Part shown: positions 1 to 7,021 of the stretch, piece after piece | Position numbering within the stretch: the stretch's first letter is position 1 | Layout of the letters: the number at the start of each line of letters is the position of its first letter | NCBI GenBank assembly: GCA_009691855.1 | Contig: SIAI01000034.1 | Span: forward strand, 1 to 46,767 | Source: Planctomycetota bacterium | Lineage (GTDB): Bacteria; Planctomycetota; UBA1135; GCA-002686595 | Reading direction: 5' to 3' | Length of the DNA: 46,767 bases | Program-made: the position numbers and the translations under genes | Notes under the pieces: model-generated | The model's input: only the letters and a program-made list of their open reading frames with translations | Databases searched by the model: none | What the model was told of the DNA's origin: nothing

Positions 1-1939
1 CGCCGACGGTGTTGAGGTAGATGCCCGATTTGCGCGCCTCGTCGATCTGCGTGAGGATGCCCTTGGAGGTCGTGTCGCCGATGTTGCCGACGCCGTCCGA
101 GCACAGGATCACGCGGTTGACCGCGTTGCGGGCGAGGTTCTGGAGCGCTTGCGCGTAGCCGAGACGGAGCCCGGCCTCGACGTTCGTGCCGCCCTCGATG
201 CCGATCGACTTGATCAGCGCCTCGAGCTCGCCGCGGCGCGCGGCGGGGATCGCCGACGTCACCAGCGTCGCGTCGTTGCTGAAGGTCACGATCGCGACCG
301 AGTCGGTGCCATAGAGCTGGCGCAAGAGGAGCATGAGCGAGCGCTTGACGAGCTCGAGCCGTCCGCCCTCCGCCATCGAGCCCGAGTGGTCGATCACGAA
401 GGTGAGCGCCACGGGCTTGCGCTCGAAGTCGGCCACGTCCTTGGCGCGCACGGTCACGCGCAGCATCTCGGCGCGCGTGTCCTTGGCGAACAGGCTCGGG
501 GCGAGCTCCATGCCGATCGCGAACGGCTTGCCGTCCGTCGGCGCGGCCTGATCGGCCTTGAAGTAGTTGACGAACTCCTCCGTGCGCACCGCCGCGCGCG
601 GCGGCAGCTCGCCGCGGTTCAGGTAGGCGCGTGCGAGCGCGTAGCTCGCCGTGTCCACGTCCACCGCGAAGGTCGAGAGCTTCTGCTCCTCCGTCTGCAG
701 GAACGGGCTGTCGCCCCAGTAGCGGAAGAACATGTCGCGCGGCGATTCACCGGGCGCGAGGCGCGTGGAGTCGAGGAGCTGCTCGATCTGAGCGGCGACC
801 TGCTCGCGCGTCAGCGCGGGTTTGCGGCCCAGGAGTTGGGCGACGCTCAGCTTCTTCTGATAGGAGAGCTCGACCGCGTCGGTCAGCTCGTCGCGGCGCG
901 ATTCGTCGAGGCCCATGGCTTGGAGCTCGTCCTCGTCGCCGCCGCCGTATCCGACAGCGTCGAGCTGGCGCTGAGCGGTGGCTGCAGCGCCTTGCAAGGC
1001 TTCACGAGCCGGGGGCATGGGCTGCTTGGAGCGCGCGTAGGCCACGGAAAGGGGAGCCGCTGGAGCGCCCGCACCCGGAGTCGCCGGGCCCGCCGCGCCT
1101 CCGCTGCCGCTCGCCCGTCCTCCGTTCCCCGCAAGGCGCGAGGCAAACGCGGAGGGAAGCGTGCCGTAGTCCGCCGGGACGCTCTCGCGCTCCTCGAGCG
1201 CCTCACTGATCTGGGGAACCTCGGTCGTGGCCATGAACAGGCTCATGGAAGAGTCGGCCTCGGGCTGGGCGGCAAGCGGCGTCCCGCCCGTCGCGCCGCT
1301 GGGCAGGTCCCGCAGCGCCTCGGGATCCGGATGGAACCTGTCGAGCAGCTGGCCTCGCTTGTCGTCGAAGCCCTCGATCTGGGGGAGCTCCTGCTTCTTC
1401 TCCGCCGGCGCCACAGCGGCGATGCCATCCGCAGGGCCACTCGAGCCGCCGACGTAGCCGAGGCTACGCATGGCTTCCGCCGCGTCGTCGCGAACGGGAA
1501 CCGACGCCGGCAAGTCAACCCGGCGCTCCTTCTTCTCCAAGGACTCGAGGCGTGCGGTCTTGTCGCCGTCGAGGATGCCGTAGGTGTAAGGCCCGTCGCC
1601 GTTCGCGAAGAAGCGCACGGCCAGGAGGCCGCCGCCGAGCAGCACCACCGCCGCGGCGAGGCGCGCGATCGAGCGCCCGCTCAAGAAGCGGAAGCGCGAG
1701 CGCTTCGCCGAGGCGACGATGTCGCGCCGCACGCTTGTGGAGAGGCCCACGTCGGGCACGGCGCTCTTCACCAGGCCTATCGTCGCCGTGAGCCGCTCGC
1801 GCTCGCGCTGCAGCGCGGGCGAGCGCAGCAGCTCGGCCTCGAAGGCCGCGCGCTCGGAGCCTTGCAGCTCGCCGAACACGTACGCGCACAGGCGCTCGTG
1901 CAGACCTTGCTCGATGTCGGGGACGTTCTCGTTCTTCAT
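1..1939 (-). CDS. Membrane VWA-domain protein (YfbK-like), partial at left edge
   Basis: The visible part is 646 residues, and the C-terminus lies outside the window. The N-terminal ~60 residues are helical and charged, like the cytoplasmic head of an anti-sigma protein but without a clear zinc motif. One membrane segment follows at about residues 87-106, then a long low-complexity linker. Residues ~400-460 carry the YfbK-type N-terminal signature (STFAVDVDTASYALAR, then LPPRAAVR). A von Willebrand A domain begins near residue 508, with MIDAS motif DHSGS at about 515-519. Its start codon overlaps the stop of the upstream ECF sigma gene (ATGA), so the two are probably translationally coupled. 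Inference: a membrane partner, perhaps a regulator, of that sigma factor, with the VWA domain outside the cytoplasm. Family assignment is firm; the regulatory role is not. Confidence 0.85.
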   Translation of the reverse strand, partial: MKNENVPDIEQGLHERLCAYVFGELQGSERAAFEAELLRSPALQRERERLTATIGLVKSAVPDVGLSTSVRRDIVASAKRSRFRFLSGRSIARLAAAVVLLGGGLLAVRFFANGDGPYTYGILDGDKTARLESLEKKERRVDLPASVPVRDDAAEAMRSLGYVGGSSGPADGIAAVAPAEKKQELPQIEGFDDKRGQLLDRFHPDPEALRDLPSGATGGTPLAAQPEADSSMSLFMATTEVPQISEALEERESVPADYGTLPSAFASRLAGNGGRASGSGGAAGPATPGAGAPAAPLSVAYARSKQPMPPAREALQGAAATAQRQLDAVGYGGGDEDELQAMGLDESRRDELTDAVELSYQKKLSVAQLLGRKPALTREQVAAQIEQLLDSTRLAPGESPRDMFFRYWGDSPFLQTEEQKLSTFAVDVDTASYALARAYLNRGELPPRAAVRTEEFVNYFKADQAAPTDGKPFAIGMELAPSLFAKDTRAEMLRVTVRAKDVADFERKPVALTFVIDHSGSMAEGGRLELVKRSLMLLLRQLYGTDSVAIVTFSNDATLVTSAIPAARRGELEALIKSIGIEGGTNVEAGLRLGYAQALQNLARNAVNRVILCSDGVGNIGDTTSKGILTQIDEARKSGIYLNTVG

Positions 1940-2580
1940 GACGCACCTCCCTGGAGGCTTTGCACGGTTCCGATCGCCGGCGGAAGCGAAGCGCGCTCGA
2001 GCTCGGTGCCCGCGAGCGGCGCCAGCTCCTCCGCCAGGGCCTTCATGCCGACGCTGATCAACCAGCCCACCGTGCCCACCTTGCGGCCCGTGATCGCGGC
2101 GATCTCGGCGTAGCTCTTCTCGTCGAAGAGCCGCAGCACGAGCACCTCGCGCTGGTCGACCGAGAGCTTCATCAGCCCGCGCTCGACCGCCGCCTTGGTG
2201 TCGGCCGCCTCGACCGTGTCGACGCCGCCCGAGCTGGCCTCGTGCGTCGAGGCTTCTTCCTCGCGTCGTCGGCGCCGCATCTCGCTGCGATTCGTGTCCA
2301 TACAGAGGTTCCGGAGCACCTGGTGGAGCCACGAGGCCAGGACGGCCGTCTCCTTCTGCGGGTCGCCTTGCACGTCCGCGTCCAGAACCGGCGGGCGCTG
2401 GGCGAGGCGCAGGAAGCACTCCTGCACCACGTCCTCGCCCGAGCTCGAGAACCCGAGCAGGGCTCGCGCATGGCGCAGGAGTGCGCGCTCGTGGCGCGCG
2501 ACGAGCGCCTCGAAGGCGCTCGCGCTTCCCCTGCTCCAGGCCGTGAGCAGCTGACCGTCGGATTGATCGGGCTCGTCCAT
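1936..2580 (-). CDS. ECF-type RNA polymerase sigma factor
   Basis: This 214-residue protein has the two domains of a sigma-70 family ECF factor. Region 2 lies at about residues 20-95 (FEALVARHERALLRHARALL, then EDVVQECFLRLAQ). Region 4 lies at about 130-190 and has a helix-turn-helix around YAEIAAITGRKVGTVGWLIS. The linker is rich in Arg, Glu and Ser. It would direct RNA polymerase to a small regulon. The stop codon overlaps the start of the VWA membrane gene, the usual arrangement for a sigma factor and its membrane-bound controller, although that partner lacks a recognisable zinc-binding anti-sigma domain. The start at 2580 is the first ATG before the conserved region. The gene is divergent from the arginase-family gene. 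Confidence 0.9.
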   Translation of the reverse strand: MDEPDQSDGQLLTAWSRGSASAFEALVARHERALLRHARALLGFSSSGEDVVQECFLRLAQRPPVLDADVQGDPQKETAVLASWLHQVLRNLCMDTNRSEMRRRRREEEASTHEASSGGVDTVEAADTKAAVERGLMKLSVDQREVLVLRLFDEKSYAEIAAITGRKVGTVGWLISVGMKALAEELAPLAGTELERASLPPAIGTVQSLQGGAS

Positions 2581-2774
2581 GCCTCTTGTCGTCGGCCTCT
2601 CGGGTGACTCACCGTCGAGGCCCCTTGGCTGTGGGTGCTCCTCGAACGCCGGCCCCCGGTCGCCTCTTGGAACGACTACGGGGGAATCTTCGACGCGACG
2701 GGCGCGGAGGTGGAATCGCCTTCCGCCCCGAGCTCCGCCGAATCGAGAAGGAGGAGGGTAGGATCCGCCGCGTC
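2581..2774. other. Divergent intergenic region
   Basis: This 194-bp space separates the sigma-factor gene (minus) from the arginase-family gene (plus) and must hold both promoters. No convincing -35/-10 pair stands out in this GC-rich DNA. A purine-rich AAGGAGGAGGG stretch near 2748-2758 could be the ribosome-binding site of the plus-strand gene, although about 16 nt from the chosen ATG is rather far. Confidence 0.4.
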
Positions 2775-3839
2775 ATGAAGCCCGGACCCGCCACCCGCTC
2801 CGCGCCCCCAACCTTCGATCCCAACGCCGCCGCCAGCCCGCAGAGCGGGATCTTCGGCCTGCCCGACGATCGCCACGGCGCGAGGGTGCACGTGCTCGGC
2901 GTGCCCTTCGACGCCACGACCTCGTTCCGCAAGGGCACCGCGCACGGCCCCGCGGCGATCCTCGCCGCCAGCCGTCAGGTGGATCTCTACGACCACTGGA
3001 ACGGCCGGCCGTACCAGCAGGGCATCTGGATGGCGCCGCTCGAGCCGAAGGTCGCCGCCTGGAACGACGAAGCCTCGCGCGCGGCCGAACCGGTGATCGC
3101 GGCGGGCGGCGTGACGGCGGATCCGAAGCTGCGCAAGGCGTGTGAGCGCGTGGACGCCATCGGCGCCGAGCTCAACCGCTGGGTGGAGGAGCGCGCGAAC
3201 GAGATCCTCGACCACGGGAAGTTCTGCGCCCTCGTCGGCGGCGACCACGCGACGCCCTTCGGCGCGATCCAGGCGCACGCCACGCGCTTCCCAGGCCTCG
3301 GCGTCCTGCACGTCGACGCGCACGCCGACCTGCGCCCCGCCTACGAGGGCTTCCAGTGGTCCCACGCCTCGATCCTGCGCAACGTCGCCGAGCGCCTCGA
3401 CGTGGCGCGCATCGTCCAGATCGGCATCCGCGACTTCAGCGAGGAAGAGCGCGATTTCATCCTCGCCTCCAACGGTCGCATCCAGACGGTGTTCGACCTC
3501 GACTGGGCCGACGCGAAGCACGCGGGGCAGAACCTGAAGGCCTTCGTACGCCGCACGCTCGAGGCGCTGCCCGCGAACGTGTACGTCACCTTCGACGTGG
3601 ACGGCCTGGAACCGGCGCTGTGCCCGAACACGGGCACGCCGGTGCCGGGCGGGCTCACCTGGAACGAGGCGATGCTCTGGCTGGACGAGCTCGTGCGCTC
3701 CGGCCGACACATCGTCGGCTGCGACCTGAACGAGGTCGCCCCGGCGAACGGCCTCGAGTCCGGCGAGGGCTGGGACGAGAACGTCGGCGCGCGGCTGCTC
3801 TATCGCCTGATCGGCTTCGCTCTGCGCAACGGGGGCTGA
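2775..3839 (+). CDS. Arginase/agmatinase-family ureohydrolase
   Basis: With the start at 2775 this is a 354-residue protein of the ureohydrolase family, which cleaves a guanidino or formimino group using two Mn ions. All metal-site motifs are visible: GGDH (H158), DAHAD (D181, H183, D185) and DVDGLEP (D274, D276), plus SHAS near 197. The N-terminal PFDATTSFRKGTAHGPAAI pattern is typical of agmatinases. The exact substrate (agmatine, arginine, formiminoglutamate or guanidinobutyrate) cannot be decided, and no polyamine or arginine-catabolism genes lie nearby. The reading frame stays open back to 2586, but that extension is Arg-rich, unlike the family, and overlaps the promoter region, so the ATG after the purine-rich stretch is preferred. 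The gene appears monocistronic. Confidence 0.88.
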   Translation: MKPGPATRSAPPTFDPNAAASPQSGIFGLPDDRHGARVHVLGVPFDATTSFRKGTAHGPAAILAASRQVDLYDHWNGRPYQQGIWMAPLEPKVAAWNDEASRAAEPVIAAGGVTADPKLRKACERVDAIGAELNRWVEERANEILDHGKFCALVGGDHATPFGAIQAHATRFPGLGVLHVDAHADLRPAYEGFQWSHASILRNVAERLDVARIVQIGIRDFSEEERDFILASNGRIQTVFDLDWADAKHAGQNLKAFVRRTLEALPANVYVTFDVDGLEPALCPNTGTPVPGGLTWNEAMLWLDELVRSGRHIVGCDLNEVAPANGLESGEGWDENVGARLLYRLIGFALRNGG

Positions 3840-3845
3840 GGCGGC

Positions 3846-3884
3846 CGCCCCACTCCGGGGGCGAACGTGGGCAGGCCTCTGCCC
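3846..3884 (+). terminator. Possible double-hairpin terminator
   Basis: Just after the ureohydrolase stop are two short stem-loops. The first has stem CGCCCC/GGGGCG with a 6-nt loop (3846-3863). The second has stem GGGCAG/CTGCCC with a 4-nt loop (3869-3884). A run of C follows, not T, so this is at best a weak or factor-assisted terminator. Confidence 0.35.
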
Positions 3885-4076
3885 CCCCCCTCGATCGGGC
3901 AGCCGGCGGCCACACCCGATTTGGCGGAATCCTCCAGCGGATCGGCGCCGCGCTGCATCCCTGCAGAGCTCTCGCTCCGTCCCTGGCTCCCACCGGATTC
4001 TCGACTCCCCGCCTGGCAGCCCGCACGAGTCGCGTGAGGATCGTGCTGTTCACCGTTTCATCCTCTGGAGGTTGTC

Positions 4077-6965
4077 ATGCAGTTCTCTCGCTTCGGCGCG
4101 CTGGTCGCCTCGACTTCCTTGGTCCTTTCCCTCGCGTCGGCGACCTCGGCGCAGCTCGTGCGCGCGAAGCTCGCCTTCAACGACGTGAGCGATCCGTTCG
4201 AGCGCACGCTCGGTGAGCGGGACAGATTCGGCTCGGCCCTGGCCGGCCTGGGCGACCTGAACGGCGACGGGTTGATGGAGCTCGCGATCGGCGCCGAGGG
4301 AGACCACCGCGAGGAGGGCGCGGTGTGGATCTTCTCGATGCGCCCGACGCGCCAGATCGCGGCCTTCGTCAAGCTGGGCCCGATCGAGCTCCTGCCGTTC
4401 CGCCTGGATCCGGGGGATCGCTTCGGATCGGCCATCGTGGCGCTGGGCGACCTGGACGGGAACGGTGTCGGGGATCTGGCCGTCGGCGCGGGCGGCGATG
4501 GCGGCGCCTCGGGGTTCCTGCCGGGGCCGGGAGCCGCCTACCTGCTCTTCCTCGAGCAGAACGGAACCATCCGCGACTTCGAGAAGTTCAGCGCCGACTC
4601 GAGCAGCTTCCAGGGCCTGCTGGATCAGGGCGACGCCTTCGGCGATGCGCTCGCCTCGCCCGGCGACCTCGACGGCAATGGCGTGCCCGACCTGATCGTC
4701 GGCGCGCCCGGCGACGACGCCGGTGGCGCGGACACGGGCGCGGTCTGGGTGCTGTTCCTGGACTCCGCCCACCACGTGCAGAGCAAGACGAAGCTGACCA
4801 CGCTCGCGAACGGACTGGAGGGCGAGCTCTCTCCCGGGGAGGGATTCGGCGTCGCGCTCGCCGCGCTCGGCGACCTGGATGGCGACGGGATCACCGAGCT
4901 CGCCGTGGGAAGCCCGCAGAAGCTGCGCGTGCTGTTCATGAACTCCCAGGGCCGCGTACGAAGTCACGTGCAGATCTCGCTCGGCAACGTCGGGCGAGCG
5001 CTCGTCGCGCTCGGCGACGTGGACGGTGACGGCGTCGAGGACCTGGCCGCGAACACGCGCATCCTGCTGCTGAACGCGGATGGCACGCTGAAGTCGGCCT
5101 CTGCGCCGCTCCCGGCCCCGTCCTATCAGGGCTTCGGCACCGCGCTGGCCGCGTCGGGCGACACGAACAGTGACGGCCGGCCGGACCTCCTCGTCGGTTC
5201 GCCGGGCGCCGACGTCCGCGTGCGCGGCTCGGGCGCGATCAGCTTCTTCGAGATCGACTCGAACGGCCTGGTGACCGCGCCGCGGCGCGACATCGACGCG
5301 GCCTCGAGTGGGCTCCCGATCGCGCCCCAGGGCCTGGCCAGCGGCAGCGACCGGTACGGCCAGTCGTCGGCCGCGATCGGCGACCTGAACGGCGACGGTC
5401 TCGTCGAGATCGCGATGGGTGCGCCGCGCGACGATGATTTCGGCGTGGACGCCGGGGCTCTGTGGATCCACTTCCTGCAGGGCGGCTCGGGTCGCCGCGT
5501 GGAGAAGGTCAGCGCCGTGCAGAGCGGCCTCCCGCTGCACGCCGGGGACCAGTTCGCCTCCGACCTCGCCGCGCTGGGCGACCTCGACGGCGACGGCGTG
5601 GAGGACCTCGCTGCTTCCGCTCCCCTGGCCGACGAAGGCGGCGCGGACACCGGCGCGGTGTACGTCCTCTTCCTCGCGCGCAACGGCGGCGTGCTCCGCC
5701 ACCAGAAGATCAGCCGGCTCGCCGGCGGCTTCGCCGCTCCACCGACGCTGTTGCAGTTCGGCCGGCAGGTCGAGGCGCTCGGCGATCTCGACGGCGACGG
5801 GCGCAGCGAGCTCGCCGTGTCCTCCAATGCAGCTGAGTGGGTGCTGTTCCTGAATCCTGACGGCACCGTGCGCGCGCAGACCCTGCTCGACCGCACCCGC
5901 GTGGTCGACCTCGGCTCGGGCCCCTTCGGCGTGGCGCTCACCACGCTCGACGGCGCGACCGGGAGGCGCAGGTACCTCGCGGCGACCGGGACGACGAACC
6001 TGGGAAGCTCATCGATCTGGCGCCTCGAGCTGGGCTCCGACGGACAGATCCAGGGCTCCGCCCGTCTCGTGTTCTTCGCGAACAACGGCCTGGTCGCGGG
6101 CCTCGGCGACCTCAACGGCGATGGCGTCGCGGACCTGATCTCGGTGAACAGCTCGAACGGAGTCGTGTTGACCTTCCTGCGCGCCGACTTCACCTCCGCC
6201 GGCCAGCAGACTCTGGCGTTGAACGCCGGCAACTTCAATCCGCAGGGGCTGAGCGCACTCGGCGACTTGCTGGGCGACGGGCTGCCGGATCTCGCGTTCT
6301 GCGGCGCCTCCCCGAGCCACGAGGCCGGGCTGCTCCTGAGCCTGGACGGCACGGTGCGCTGGGGCTTCGAGCACCGCGACACGGTCGAGGCCGAACCGCT
6401 CGAGAACGGCCGCCAGTTCCCCGTGCCGCACCCGGGACGCACCTTCGTGGTCTCGAGCAGCGGCGCCAACCTCGGCGCGACCGCCTTCGACTCCTCGCCC
6501 ACCGGACCGAACGCCGGCGACGACCTGTGCGTCGACTCGGGCAACGTCCTGATCCTGCAGAACTCGCTCGAGCCGACGCAGAGCACGCCCGGGATCTTCG
6601 ACGACCCGCACGACGACCCGGACGCCGGCCTGCTCGCCTTCGACTTCCCCCGCCGCATCCGCGCGTTCTCGATCGATCTCGCCGACATCGACCCGTTCCC
6701 CTACGAGGGCGCGACCGTCACGCTGCTCGACGAACTGGGCCGCACGCGCCTCTACGACGTGCCCGCCGGCTGGACCGGCCTGTTCGGCGCGAGCCACATC
6801 CGCACGCTCGCTCTGGACACGCTCGCCGATCAGCCGGGCGCCGGCCCCTATCCCGCGCTCGCCTACGAACTCCCGGGCTTCAACCCCGCGCAAGTGGTGC
6901 GCATCGAGGTCGAGCTCTTCGACGGCGGCGCGCTCGACAACCTGCGCTACGATCCCTACCCCTGA
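4077..6965 (+). CDS. Secreted FG-GAP/integrin-alpha-like beta-propeller protein, copy A
   Basis: This 962-residue protein has a signal peptide (MQFSRFGALVASTSLVLSLA, cleavage probably after ATSA). It is followed by at least ten FG-GAP repeats built on GDLNGDG or GDLDGDG calcium-binding loops, each followed by a VGAPGD-like turn. These fold as integrin-alpha-type propellers. A distinct C-terminal domain of about 190 residues begins near GRTFVVSSSGANLG and ends DNLRYDPYP; it is probably a beta-sandwich and is unlike the repeats. A good ribosome-binding site, GGAGGT, lies at 4067-4072. The next gene is a close tandem paralogue 56 bp downstream, so the pair is probably co-transcribed. Likely role: an exported calcium-dependent adhesion or scaffold protein. 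No enzyme motif is visible. Confidence 0.85.
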   Translation: MQFSRFGALVASTSLVLSLASATSAQLVRAKLAFNDVSDPFERTLGERDRFGSALAGLGDLNGDGLMELAIGAEGDHREEGAVWIFSMRPTRQIAAFVKLGPIELLPFRLDPGDRFGSAIVALGDLDGNGVGDLAVGAGGDGGASGFLPGPGAAYLLFLEQNGTIRDFEKFSADSSSFQGLLDQGDAFGDALASPGDLDGNGVPDLIVGAPGDDAGGADTGAVWVLFLDSAHHVQSKTKLTTLANGLEGELSPGEGFGVALAALGDLDGDGITELAVGSPQKLRVLFMNSQGRVRSHVQISLGNVGRALVALGDVDGDGVEDLAANTRILLLNADGTLKSASAPLPAPSYQGFGTALAASGDTNSDGRPDLLVGSPGADVRVRGSGAISFFEIDSNGLVTAPRRDIDAASSGLPIAPQGLASGSDRYGQSSAAIGDLNGDGLVEIAMGAPRDDDFGVDAGALWIHFLQGGSGRRVEKVSAVQSGLPLHAGDQFASDLAALGDLDGDGVEDLAASAPLADEGGADTGAVYVLFLARNGGVLRHQKISRLAGGFAAPPTLLQFGRQVEALGDLDGDGRSELAVSSNAAEWVLFLNPDGTVRAQTLLDRTRVVDLGSGPFGVALTTLDGATGRRRYLAATGTTNLGSSSIWRLELGSDGQIQGSARLVFFANNGLVAGLGDLNGDGVADLISVNSSNGVVLTFLRADFTSAGQQTLALNAGNFNPQGLSALGDLLGDGLPDLAFCGASPSHEAGLLLSLDGTVRWGFEHRDTVEAEPLENGRQFPVPHPGRTFVVSSSGANLGATAFDSSPTGPNAGDDLCVDSGNVLILQNSLEPTQSTPGIFDDPHDDPDAGLLAFDFPRRIRAFSIDLADIDPFPYEGATVTLLDELGRTRLYDVPAGWTGLFGASHIRTLALDTLADQPGAGPYPALAYELPGFNPAQVVRIEVELFDGGALDNLRYDPYP

Positions 6966-7021
6966 CCCGCACGGAAGACCGAATCGCAGTACCCTCACAG
7001 TTTCCTGGACCGAAGGTTGGC

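Noticed and set aside
149..2113. 654-residue plus-strand ORF
   Set aside because: It is antisense to the VWA and sigma genes, Arg/Ala/Glu-rich with no domain, typical of shadow frames in GC-rich DNA.
2586..2774. N-terminal extension of the arginase-family gene
   Set aside because: Arg-rich, not family-like, and would occupy the divergent promoter region; the ATG at 2775 fits the family better.
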